From the NCBI GenBank assembly GCA_002110485.1, contig MOWL01000067.1, positions 1,860,001 to 1,924,000 of the forward strand: DNA of 64,000 nt, written 5' to 3'. The stretch is from Emergomyces orientalis (taxonomy: Eukaryota; Ascomycota; Eurotiomycetes; Onygenales; Ajellomycetaceae). The position numbers were made by a program, and so were the translations under genes. Below are positions 20,520 to 31,545 of this stretch, piece by piece; positions within the stretch are counted from its first letter, which is position 1; the number at the start of each line of letters is the position of its first letter. The notes under the pieces were generated by a model, which was not told where the DNA came from, did not search any database, and saw only the letters and a list, made by a program, of their open reading frames with translations.

Positions 20520-22508
20520 ATGGTAGAGCAGCGCTGAGTGAGATTTGTGAGACAGGCCTGAAGATTCTCTTGTTCATTTCTTGTTTTGAGGCCTCAGGAA
20601 ACCATGGATTGACCTAGTCTGTGCTGTGCACGTGTCTTGTCAAATTGTTCTTTCTTTGTCTTTAGATTGGATTGTCTAAAAATATATGACTTTCACCAAT
20701 CGATTTTTCTATCACAGACTTTTAAGTTTTTACATCTACGAATAGGATATCTACATAGCAAACGTGGAAAAATCCAGATGACAATTGCCGCAGGCCATGT
20801 GGCCTGCGGAGACCACACCCCTGTCAACTGGCCCGTTCCTCAAATCGGAAACAACTCGGGCATATTTCACCTATGCTATAGATTAAATGGCTAGAGCTTG
20901 GTTCATTTCTGTCATCGAGATATAATTTACTTTGCACGGGGGGCAGGATCTTCGCAGGAGTGAAGGTAGTGGTTGAAAAAAAGGTAAGAAAGAAAGAACG
21001 AGGCATATTTATGTCAATGATACAAGTGGAATAACGAGTCTTCTGAGTAATCTTCTCATTCACCACCTACATTCCATTCGCTGCAAGAAGTTGATAGAAG
21101 TTATCAGAATTTGAAAAGGAGTTTACAGAAGTCTCTTCCTTGTGTGAGTGTGGAGTTAGTACCCCGTGGTGAGCATGAACGGGATAGGAGCAGGTTTTTC
21201 TTGGCCACGGATTTTGTCTTCCGCCTGAAACCAATGGAAGCTCTCTCGGCCAAGCTGAAGCCACTCCTCACCAATCTAGTAAGTATGACGTCATAATTAT
21301 GAAACTGATGTCATTATTCTGGATATCTCTGATGGAGCAAGTAGGGATGCCGTCAATTTCAATATTATAAAGAAATGCTATTTCAGGCTGGCAGCAACTT
21401 CATTTCATTCACACCGCATATCCCAGAAATCTCCCAGACAAATTTCACACCAATGATGGCCTACCGGATTCGAAAAAAGCGGTTAGTGAGCTCTCTTTCA
21501 ACAGTCTGGGATGAAAGATAACAAATCTTTAGCATTTACGAAAAAGCCGATTTATGAATGAGGGCAACTCTCTTCAGCTGCTGTTAAGCTACCTATCAAT
21601 CGCAGGAAAGTAATTATCAGCATACGCTTCCAGCGTCCTCACGAGTTCAGATTTAAAATAAAAACCCGGCTCTGCATGCGGCACGGGTACTTCACTCTCC
21701 ACTAATTCCGTGGTCAAATATATGGTGGCGTGGTAAAATGTCTCGGGAGTTCCGTGTTGCTGGCTCCGGGCGGTTCGAGGGACGGCATGATTCGTTGTCT
21801 GCTGGCAGGATGAACATGTCATCACAGCGTGATGGAGTCTTCATCACGCTACAATTGAAAGCCTGATTAGTAGAGTGCGCCCCGCAGTCAGCCCATGAAG
21901 CAGGGCCTATCAGTTACCAAGGGAAGGCTCCGATTGCCATTGCGAATCTGTCAACAGAAGCTGCAACCAGGCTGATCAGACACCGCATTGAGAAGCGATT
22001 TGCTCTCCTGGGTGTCCTGGCCAGTCTCCTCATCTCTGGTGGATGGAAAATCAATAATCGGGCCGCGAATGAAAGGTTAAGGTCACCAGATCAGTTATTC
22101 ACAGCCACCCACACTCCTCTCCCTTCCCCCCCAAAAAATATCAGGGGCCACATCCAAGTATAATATTGCGGCGTAGAAAAAATCTCTCTACCATACACGG
22201 TCGGTGTGTAGAGAAACAGTTGGCACTCTAATGACAATGTGGTAATCCAATTGGCCTGGTAGCATAACCTGCCCCTATAGATGAGTTCATTTTGATTGCA
22301 ACAGCGGGTGGACAAAGGCGAATAAGAAATGAGATTAGAGGAAGAGAGAGAAGCAGGGGGGGGGAAGCGAGGAGTGTGAGCGGTGAGCTAAAGAAAAAAT
22401 AGCTGAGACAAGGCTGGAAGAGAATAAAAAAGAGAAAGACAAAATTTAGAACGATGAAGCAGCGGGACGAGGAGACTTTATACCTCCCCAGAGCTAGACG
22501 GAGCCACC
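20520..22508. other. Non-coding region with purine-rich tract
   Basis: No gene I can support. A minus-strand frame 21825-21589 (ETFYHATIYLTTELVESEVP, ELVRTLEAYADNYFP) has a protein-like pattern but no partner exons. From 22320 to 22445 the plus strand is strongly purine-rich with a G8 run. Confidence 0.4.
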
Positions 22509-25297
22509 TTGCCTAAATGGGCACGCTATACCGCAAAAGGAAATTCAGCGAGGTTTGGGAATATAACGCGATTACTCCGTATTTTGCACCACCTTTCCCT
22601 CCCCAAAGATGGAACATCTACAACAATGGCATGTTTCTGCCACAAGCTACTTGCAGAGAATTTTTCCGATATCACAGAGACTGAGGTAAGTAACCTGGAT
22701 TTTTGGCAAGAACGCCAGAGCTTACTCTCGCAAAGGCAGAGATCCTGAGACGTGCTTTCATTAAAGCACACCTATTCAGCAACAGTCTTCTGGAGGCTGC
22801 CCCCGATACTGCACCCGTCCAGAAGCCCCGGAATAAGCGACCAAAAACGTCGTCCAACTCATCCTCCGGCTGGATCCAAGGCAAGGGCGTATCTCAGGAA
22901 CAGCCTCCTGATGCTATTCAGGACCTTGCTACAATTATCTCAAATCTCGAAAAAACTTATCCCAACGAAAAGCTCGAGGTTATCCTGAAAACCACCATCC
23001 ATCATCGCATACAGGAAGTCCCACCACAGTTCGCCGCTGCTGTGAACATCATTCTTGCCATAGAACAATCCGACCAGATAATCGAGGTCAAACAGCTATC
23101 GAAGCGAGTTTCCTACTACGCATTGGCTAAGCTACACCCAAAGGGAAGATCCGTCGACAAGATCGTGGAGCAAGTTTTTGAAAATGATAAAGATATTAAG
23201 CGAAAAGTATACCATTACCTCAGGCTTGGAAACAAGTGGTGGACAATTGTCGAATCAGTTAGGTCTATTCTCAGCGATATTTTGTCAACAAAATTATCAG
23301 AAAGCCAGGTTACCGGCATTTTCTGCGTGCTCAGAACTCTATCCGTGTGAGTTACCACTACAAAATTGGAAGACTCATCATGCTCATTGCTTATCAGCAT
23401 CTAGCTGGGAGCGAGCATCCCCAGAAGCCTGCTCCGCTGCACTCTCCACTCTTGCGAAGAAAGATCTATATCGACGTATTAAGGCATTCAGCCCTTATGT
23501 TAATTCTGCATTACGTCATATATCAGGTATGTCCTTAGATATCCTCCTCGTTCACCACTTAACACTTTTAAAGGTACGCACACATTCATCTCCCACTCGT
23601 ACGACAGCAACGGGATTGTAAAGTCAGTTCCCATGGGCCGCCGTCTTCATACTACCTCCGGCCCATCCTCTCACTGGAGAACTTCATCCATAGCAGCGGT
23701 GTCTGCCGCGCTTCCTGAATTAAGGGGAGACCCTTCAGAAGTGGCGGGGCTTTTATTGGTGCTATTGTGTTTCCTCGCGAGATCAGCAGTTCCACTGCAG
23801 CTTTGCGTCCGTGGAGCTACACCTCGAAAGCGTTGGAGTGAAGGGGGTGAGATTGAGGAGACTCACCCGCTTGACATTGGTCTTGTTCCTGAACTGATCC
23901 ACGCGTTTTCGAATTACACGAATCTTAATAACGCACTATGCGACCTGCAGACGTTATCGGCCATCTCAAAGAAGCCCAATAATACTTGCTTACTGGATCC
24001 ATCCATTTTAAATCGCGTTTTGTGCAGCTTATCTCCCGAGTTTCACCCTTTTTGGAGGCTACAAGCTTTGATCATTGCATTTCGCTCGGTTTCATGGAAA
24101 TGGCTCGAGCCTGGGTAAGTTCTTTCTCATTGCTATTGCCATCAGTATTAACTTGTTCTAGGCCCTTGGATATGAAGCTGTTCATACCGCACCTACGACA
24201 TACTGTGCTGGAGGTTCGAAATAACGGCGGCTTCCAAAACTTGGCGCCAAATATGAGGACCGATCTCATCCTTACCCTTGCTGAGGCGTCTAGGTTCCCT
24301 GGTATGGCATGGAAGCGATACGCAATCGACCAAGCGAAAGAGCTCATACGCGGCCTGAATGACGTATACATTCAATCGTGCATTGCCCAAAGAGAATGTC
24401 TTGTGTACCGGACTGAAGGATTTATGAATGAAGCTACCATGGTCATCGACAGAGCCCCCGGTCCAGGTCAACTCCTGGTTGTTGCAGAAAAGAACCTGCA
24501 TGCTGCATTTGGGCAGAGTGCCATACAGCGCGCATTGAACTATATCCAAGTTGACGAGCTCGCCATGGCCTGTGCTAGATGCATGGAAACCGATCAGTCG
24601 AATGCCGGCGGCAATTGAGGAAGTTGTACTCTTTCGCAAACATGTCATTCTCGGGAAAATTTTACGATTTCAAGGCAAATTCAGTGAATCATTGTTGAAT
24701 CTTGAGAAGTCAAAAAAGTTGGCAGACCGTTGCCATAACCTCTTCTTTGACGAAGACCGATGCGATCTTATGTGTAATCTCGCTGACACATTACGAGAAC
24801 TTGACTGCCCCACCAACGCTGAACATTGTCTTCGCACGGAAATCGCACGTCGAAATCAGGTGTCTCGGCCGGATCTCTTGAAATTGGCTCTGGCTGAATG
24901 CCTATTTGCCCAAAGACGATATGTGGAAGTTGAGACAATCTGTTCAGAGGTCAAATCAAAGCCAAACCTTCTGAAAATGGAGAAAATGCGCCTCGCCATT
25001 ACACGAGCAAAGGTATTTCACATCAACTCCGATTGGGACGAAGCGTTTCATTGTTGGACAGAGGCAATGCAAGCTGTTGAGAAATTCCCTTTGACAAAGG
25101 GCCGTACGACACGTACAATTCTTCTCTCCATCTGCGATATTTTACGCCGCCAGGGACAGCATGAGCTGGAGCTCCAATCCCGTGATGAATTGGCTACACT
25201 TGAAAAATTGGCTGGGACTGGAGGGTCGCTGTATTGGATTGCAGGTTTACGTCACTGGTTAGATCATTTACAGACACCCAACAGACCTAGTATATAA
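22509..25297 (+). pseudogene. Fungal TPR-like repeat protein with a one-base frameshift
   Basis: Exons 22509-22685, 22736-23346, 23405-23526, 23574-24114 and 24162-25297 join in phase with canonical 47-58 nt introns, apart from one break. At about 24571 the frame shifts by +1: the text passes from YIQVDELAMA in one frame to VLDAWKPISRMPAAIEEVV in the next with no room for an intron. Without that base the protein would be about 860 residues. The second half is TPR-like (LFRKHVILGKILRFQGKFSE, CDLMCNLADTLRELDCP, LKLALAECLFAQRRYVEVE). The middle has ALPELRGDPSEVAGLLLVLL and RGATPRKRWSEGGEIEE, which recur in fungal proteins of unknown role. I see no NB-ARC or NACHT P-loop. It is either a recent pseudogene or a sequencing error; the rest is intact. 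Confidence 0.7.
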
Positions 25298-26786
25298 TAA
25301 TAGTGCTACGATCCGGGTTTAATGTTGCTAGCAAGGCTACATAAGCGGAGTGTCGGCGGGGGAAGTACAATTTCGGGGAATTGGATTGACGTGCTTTCTT
25401 CTCATAGTGATCTGAGTAATATAAAGAAGATTTCCAACCACTTGCTCGCTCACACTGTAGGTTATATGTAATTAAGACACGTCACTATGTGCACCCCACA
25501 ATCAAATCTGATTGTCATTTATGCCGCTAGTTTGTGTTCTGTCCGACGAACCAGTTACCTTTCCTCCAAACCATTGGGCAAAATGCGCCGTGATCACCCC
25601 ACCTGCGAGGGCATCTTTTTGAAAGTCACCGCGACCTTGGCCACTCTGTACCCTCACTAGGCTAAGTTAGTATGGAAGGTACCTCTGAGACAAACAAGAC
25701 AAACACAGAAAGGTACCTTCTCATACTAACTTAGCCTAGTGGTACAATGGCATTTTGTAAAGATATGAGCTCGCAAACGTTATTCTCGAGGGCTCGCAGC
25801 TAGGCGTGATACGTACTAATTCTAGAAGTATTCGCGATATGAAAGGTAGGGTATAATGTGATACTAGTATTCATTGCGAAAGGGTAGGTCATCGCGCGGA
25901 GCGGGTTTCCTTACACATTTCGGTATTCTCATGCTAAACATGGTATGAGAGATTTTTATATGGTAGAATGTTCGCGTACGAATGAAAAAGTGAAGTTAAA
26001 AATTGAATTGAGGGCTGTCCCCCTTCTCCATATCTACAGGTTTTCCACGGCTTTTTATAACCATGAATCTCTCGCTAGCTATATTACAAAATATGCCCAT
26101 ATAGGGGCATGTTACATACAATAATCAATAGTCTGTCATATACCAAATGAAATATCCAAATTAGGTGGAAACTAGGAGAAAAATAACAATAGTAGATGGA
26201 GTGGCGTATTTGGTGGAGATTTGAATGGTTCGATGCAGCCGTTTGGCGCTTGATTAATAATCAGGTGTTTGACACATGGTAAACATCATGACTTTTCACT
26301 CTACCAAAGCCTTTTGGCTGTTTGATAATAAAGAGCAGCTCACTGATCTATTATGATGTTTTAAATTTTATTTCAAGTTTTGAAATTCATTATTGAAAAC
26401 TGTTTATTAAAATTATTTATTGTTTATTTTAATATTATGTTGTGTTGGAAGGGGCAAAGGTGGTTGATTGTTGAGAATTAGCTTGAGAAGGTGGCTACAG
26501 TGAGTGAAGATCCACAAAATTGTATAATAATAAAACTGCTATGTTTGAAATATTTAATGCAGTATTTATAAGTTAATTGTTAATATAGTAGTTCATAGCA
26601 AGCAAGGTGTGTACTCTCAAGAATGACACAAGTGGAACAAGTGAAGCATGTAAGTTGGAAGCATAATTCAAAATGAACATCCTGAGATAAAAGAACAGTG
26701 AAAAAGTGTGCAGATGCTAGTTTGCAAGACTAATAAGTAGGCAAATCAAACTCAAAATCAGAATTGACTGTCTGTAATGGGTCACT
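25298..26786. other. AT-rich intergenic region with hairpin element
   Basis: No coding signal. A MITE-like hairpin lies at 25627-25750 (listed separately). From 26330 to 26620 the sequence is very AT-rich, possibly mutated repeat DNA. Confidence 0.5.
25627..25750. mobile_element. Short hairpin (MITE-like) element, copy 1
   Basis: Inverted arms CACTAGGCTAAGTTAGTATG...GGTACC and GGTACC...CATACTAACTTAGCCTAGTG flank a core with GAGACAAACAAGACAAACAC. The left arm extends outward into GACCTTGGCCACTCTGTACC; the right arm is less well kept. A second copy with the same arms and core lies at 59866-60005. No coding capacity, so a non-autonomous element is likely. Confidence 0.75.
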
Positions 26787-28622
26787 CTAGAAGTTTAATT
26801 CTGATTCCTCTTTCACTTGTATTCCTAAGCAGGCATCTGGTGTAGTCTGAGAAGTGTTAGAAAGAGCTGCAGGATTTGCTTCAGCTAAGCCGAGTCGTGT
26901 CTGTGTTAGCACAGTCTCTTGATAATAATCCTCCTGCCGTAAATATTGTTGGCGAATTATTGCATTGAGCGTGGTTTGGCTTCGTTTCATATACTGATTC
27001 AAGTCTTCTAATGGTATGTATTCAAAATACGCAGAACCAGGGCAATCGATTTGCACACAATAATCGTAGTCCTCATCCTTAGCAATAACGCGTACGTCTC
27101 TAAGCCTCAGTCGCGGTAGAGGTCGGGCCCTGCGTCCCCTTTGTCCCCAGAGTGTGGTGATACTTGGGACGACATTCTTGTCCACAGGGTAATTTGCCCA
27201 TTCCAGTCGCCCAGTTCTCTTTCCACCACATTCCAGAATAATAAATACCTGATCGACCTGCCCTATCCTTCTCCAAGCTACAATATGCTCAGAAATACGG
27301 GGATCATTATTAACTCTATGATCGCTGAGGCTAGACCCTGCCGAACTGAGAGACGGAGAAAGGACGGACATATAATAAGCACATTTATCAGGTATTGCAA
27401 GCAGATATGCCTTCTGGAAATCGCCCATTGAATAGGTAAAATTATAGCCCTTGTTTTTAAGGTTCTGGTTGAATGCAGATATTGTGTCTTGAGCTTCAAA
27501 CCACAAAGAAACATCATCGATGTTCTTTGTAAGTGATTTTGCTCTCGCATCCAAAGTTAAAAGAGAACTAGTCAGCATGTTAATATCCACCTGATTGCTG
27601 ATAGTAACTGTCTGGTTCTGAGACTGAATTGAACGCAATGCGACAGAGCGTCTAATCGGATCATTGCTATAAATTTCAGCAAGCAGGTGAGGAATATCAT
27701 GTGCCATGTTTGACTTCTGCTTCCCATTGCTTCTCTGCACAGAAGGCTGGGATGGCTGATTGTCTCTGATGCTGTCATTGGTAATATCCATTGTCAGTGT
27801 GTTCCGTTCATGAGATTGTTCCGGCCGATATCCTTCAGTAAATCGGGATGTAGATTGCACGGACTGTTCTTCTTCGTTTCGATATATTGGCTGCTCTGCT
27901 TTGGTGTTATTTTGAAATGTGTACTGCGCCGTCTGGGAGTCTTCAGGGATTTCATGGGAAGATTGTGCCATCTGATCTGTTTCTGTCACACTTTCACTAT
28001 TTGGACCTGCCGTTGAATGATCGAAGGAGATAGTCGGTGTTTTCTTGTCAGCTGAAGGAGATACAAATCCACTATAGGAATTACCGAAATCTCTCCTCCG
28101 TGTAGATCGTCTAAATGGGGGAGGGTCTTTTGGAAGTCCTTCTACCTCGTCAGGGGATTCCAAAGTATTGAGTGGCACTAGCTGGCGTGAATTCGGGGCA
28201 GCCCTTCCGGAACCAATTCGGGCCTGGCTAAAGGTCTTCTTTCGTGGAGACCGGCGAAGGGCAGGCTCTGGAGCTTCAGCCACTGACGATGATTCAGGCG
28301 GATTAGAATCCATGGGTGCTGTTTGGTATCCAACTTGGGCTTTGTTAAAGGTTTTCTTTCGTGGAGACCGGCGAAGGGCAGGCTCTGGAGCTTCAGCCAC
28401 TGACGATGATTCAGGCGGATTAGAATCCATGGGTGCTGTTTGGTATCCAACTTGGGCTTTGTTAAAGGTTTTCTTTCGTGGAGACCGGCGAAGGGCAGGC
28501 TCTGGAGCTTCAGCCACTGACGATGATTTAGGCAGATTAGAATTTATGGGTGCTGTTTGGGCCTCGTCAAAGGTTTTCTTTCGTGGAGACCGGCGAAGGG
28601 TAGGTTCTGCAGATGAATTCAT
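26787..28622 (-). CDS. Basic repeat protein, hypothetical (about 611 aa)
   Basis: One long frame; the Met at 28622 was preferred to that at 28670, which would add a Lys-rich leader coded in a poly-A/T run. The N-terminus has four copies of APEPALRRSPRKKTF-type units, spaced 39, 39 and 35 residues (117, 117 and 105 bp), each with a basic RRSPRKK core that could bind DNA or act as a nuclear signal. A Ser/Thr/Gln-rich middle follows. The C-terminal 300 residues look folded: FTYSMGDFQKAYLLAIPDKC, ISEHIVAWRRIGQVDQVFII, LPRLRLRDVRVIAKDEDYDY, FEYIPLEDLNQYMKRSQT. I do not recognise a family. Confidence 0.7.
   Translation of the reverse strand: MNSSAEPTLRRSPRKKTFDEAQTAPINSNLPKSSSVAEAPEPALRRSPRKKTFNKAQVGYQTAPMDSNPPESSSVAEAPEPALRRSPRKKTFNKAQVGYQTAPMDSNPPESSSVAEAPEPALRRSPRKKTFSQARIGSGRAAPNSRQLVPLNTLESPDEVEGLPKDPPPFRRSTRRRDFGNSYSGFVSPSADKKTPTISFDHSTAGPNSESVTETDQMAQSSHEIPEDSQTAQYTFQNNTKAEQPIYRNEEEQSVQSTSRFTEGYRPEQSHERNTLTMDITNDSIRDNQPSQPSVQRSNGKQKSNMAHDIPHLLAEIYSNDPIRRSVALRSIQSQNQTVTISNQVDINMLTSSLLTLDARAKSLTKNIDDVSLWFEAQDTISAFNQNLKNKGYNFTYSMGDFQKAYLLAIPDKCAYYMSVLSPSLSSAGSSLSDHRVNNDPRISEHIVAWRRIGQVDQVFIILECGGKRTGRLEWANYPVDKNVVPSITTLWGQRGRRARPLPRLRLRDVRVIAKDEDYDYCVQIDCPGSAYFEYIPLEDLNQYMKRSQTTLNAIIRQQYLRQEDYYQETVLTQTRLGLAEANPAALSNTSQTTPDACLGIQVKEESELNF
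28230..28615. repeat. 117-bp tandem coding repeat
   Basis: The segment beginning TTCGTGGAGACCGGCGAAGG recurs at 28241, 28358, 28475 and 28580. The two inner 117-bp copies are almost identical, which points to recent unequal exchange within the gene. Confidence 0.9.
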
Positions 28623-29640
28623 GATTGCTTCTTGAGATTTTTTTTTTCTGAGCTTAAGTATATAGAACAAAGAGGTCTTTAGAAGATACTTATAGAAAAC
28701 AAAAATTCACCCAAATGCTAAAAATGTAAAAGTGTAAAAGTGTAAAAATGTAAAAATGTGACACTAATAAATTGTCAAAATGCAGATGTCAGAATAAGCT
28801 TAATTAAAATATGCATTAAATACTTAAAAATTTACTACTTATGTGGCTAAATGCTTCAATGACCAAAGTCATGTCTTGGCGTCTCTAGTCCGGACTCTCA
28901 TGATCCATAAAGATAAATAAGAAGAATGCTAGAAAATATAAAAAGATAGATCAGGTTCCACAGGCTGCGGTAACTCGGTTGATGTTAAGAAGTGTGGTAA
29001 ATGATGGGGAAGAACTGAGTGTGAAGCTCCCGTTTGAATATTTGCATTTTTGTACTTCTGCAAAAAAGCAATTTTGCATTGCTCAAAGTGCTGCCTCTTG
29101 GTGGCTGAAGCTTAGGAGGTGGTGTCTGGGAGCCAAGCTTCCTATTGCATACTAGCGCCATGCATCTTCTCTTGATTCAACAAAACCTGTAGGGCTTAGC
29201 TGCTTCATGGTTTAGTGATGCAGTTAAAGTGCAAGTTCACATATCTGCATTCCTGCAATTTCAACCTTTACATTTGTGGGCATTTCTTCTGATACAATGC
29301 AACACATCCTTCTTGAGTGTCAAAATTGGGTAGAAGAACAACATTGAATGTGGGCAGGCAAATCTTCAGGTGTGGACATCAAGCTCATCCACTGTTTGTC
29401 AATGGCAGTGCAGGCAGCAAAGGATAAGGATAGGGATGGGTCTCTTGGATCAATTCCAGGCAGTCCCATTTACAGTACTCCAATATAACTAACGTGCAAG
29501 TGTAAAATCAGTAAACAGAAGTTGAGGAAGGTCAGGAAAGGCTCAACAAATGCAGAGGTACAGAACTAATAGAAAGACTATAAATAGTGGAAGCTCAGTG
29601 AAAAAGAAGTAATTCATACAGAACTAATTGAGGGCGGCTG
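28623..29640. other. Intergenic, with possible LINE relic
   Basis: A 9-bp-type repeat (AAAATGTAAAAGTG) lies at 28715-28765. At about 29225-29420 the plus strand encodes SSDTMQHILLECQNWVEEQH, stop, MWAGKSS, like the zinc-knuckle C-terminus of fungal LINE reverse transcriptases (T..H.LL.C..W..E...MW). It is short and broken. Confidence 0.35.
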
Positions 29641-29644
29641 GAAC

Positions 29645-30305
29645 AATTTCTGTCCTGGGACTACTTCTGCTCCAGGACTACTTCTGCTCCAAGACCACTT
29701 CTGCTCCAGGACTACTTCTGCTCCAGAACTACTTCAGTTCCAGGACCACTTTGCTCCAAGACCATTTCTGTTCCAGGACTACTTCTGCTCCAGGACTACT
29801 TCTGCTCTAGGACTACTTCTGCTCCAGAACTACTTCTGCTCCAGAACTACTTCTGCTCCAAGGCCACTTCTGCTCTAGGACTACTTCAGTTCCAGGACCA
29901 CTTTGCTCCAAGACTACTTCTGCTCTAGAACTACTTCTGCTCTAGGACTACTTCTGCTCCAGAACTACTTCAGTTCCAGGACCACTTTGCTCCAAGACCA
30001 TTTCTGTTCCAGGACTACTTCTGCTCCAGGACTACTTCTGCTCTAGGACTACTTCTGCTCCAGAACTACTTCAGTTCCAGGACCACTTTGCTCCAAGACC
30101 ATTTCTGTTCCAGGACTACTTCTGCTCCAGGACTACTTCTGCTCTAGGACTACTTCTGCTCCAGAACTACTTCTGCTCCAAGGCCACTTCTGCTCTAGGA
30201 CTACTTCAGTTCCGGGACCACTTTGCTCCAAGACCACTTCTGCTCCTGGACTACTTCTGTTCCAGGATTACTTCTGTTCCAGGGCAACTTCTGATCCCGT
30301 GCAAT
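29645..30305. repeat. 17-bp minisatellite array
   Basis: About 38 copies of a unit close to CTGCTCCAGGACTACTT fill some 660 bp. Variants (CTCCAGAACTACTT, CAGTTCCAGGACCACTT) are arranged in a higher-order block of about 101 bp that repeats (the CAGTTCC variant recurs at about 29971 and 30072). The small open frame at 29628-29810 is a by-product of the repeat. Confidence 0.92.
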
Positions 30306-31545
30306 TTCTGCTCCCTGGGTAACATTTACAGGCCCAACACAATACTTCTTTGCTGGGCCTTTATATGTTGTAGGCCTTTCCTTAGAGGATTCCTTATATG
30401 CTTAAGCTGTGTGAGAATAAACAGAATCGCGCTGGCATTGATCTCAGCAAGTCTTACATCAGCTGCGCTGTTTCTTGGCCGCTAAATCTTACTGGGTGAT
30501 GTGTGGGAAAATAGGCAGATTAAAATGGTTGGAAGAAAAACAGAAACAAAGAGACAAAGAAATGAGCTACTGGGCCGTAATGAAATATGAAAAGCAAACA
30601 GCCAATTTTACACAAAAGTTTCTCGGAAAGAAAGCTCCGTAGGTGTTCTTGATTGTGGTTGCTCCCTAGGGCCCTAGTAGACTTACAGAATCTTACAGAA
30701 TCGGATAGGAATGAGTTTAAGATTCCGGAAATCATCTTTGACCCAACTCTGGTTCTTAGTCCACAGGTATGTTTGTTGAGTATGCTCGTTCACATTGAAG
30801 GCTTCAAGACGATCTCAACAATGGGACCAGTGTTGGATTCCGCGGAAAAGCTGTACAGTCTCAAGGTACTGGATGGCAATGGACAGCAGGAGCTGAAATT
30901 AAAAGATAAATTACTGGACAAGTTTTTGTTTTGCCAGGTGGAGCGAGAACCTATTGGATATCGAATCGCCCTGGAGAAGAGATTGATTGCATCTATGGTG
31001 GGGTCCCAGATGCGTCGTGCCGGCGAGAATCCCAATTGCTCGCTGAAGGACAGGGGTCGCCCGGTATAAAACACCTGGTTCACTTACCAGGCACTATCCT
31101 ACGAATACATGTGAACCCTCCATTGCCAGCCAAAGGGGTAGAATGTAATGTTTGTGAGAGGAAGGTGTTCCCAGCGAAGTTTGCTCTTGTAAATCACACA
31201 GATATCAAAGAAACTACTTAGCATTTGTAACAATGTCCATATGTTTACGTTAAAGGCTTCTTTGATCATAAGCCCCTCCATTTTCCCATCCAGTTGCCAT
31301 ATCATCAAGCAGAGTATGATATGAAGCAAGAGTTTCATATGACCTCTCTCATCGACGCGGAAGGGCCCAAATCCCTGAATACGAAGAAAAGCCCAGCTTC
31401 TTGCTGCTCGGTGGAATAACAGGCGCATCCAAAAATATAGGGGCCGGATCTTTATGAACCAGCATCCATATAAATTCCAAAGTTAATTTCTGTTTTTCAA
31501 AAAAGAAATTATTGTTATTGCTATCAATCTGTATATGATTATTTT
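30306..31545. other. Region with unassigned coding-like fragments
   Basis: Plus-strand frames at 30790-31069 (SAEKLYSLKVLDGNGQQELK, RIALEKRLIASMVGSQMRRA) and 31070-31221 (ILRIHVNPPLPAKG, then CNVCERKVFPAKFALVNHTD, a possible single zinc-finger) have a protein-like pattern. I could not join them into one gene or name a family; they may be exons of a small or decayed gene. Confidence 0.3.

Noticed and set aside
28168..28635. 155-residue plus-strand frame
   Set aside because: Shadow of the 117-bp repeats in the minus-strand basic repeat protein.
29628..30305. CRISPR-like regular repeats
   Set aside because: The units are head-to-tail with no spacers and the genome is fungal; it is a minisatellite.
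31099..31428. Minus-strand frame downstream of the PLP gene
   Set aside because: No domain-like text and no splice link to the PLP gene, whose stop at 31546 is clear.
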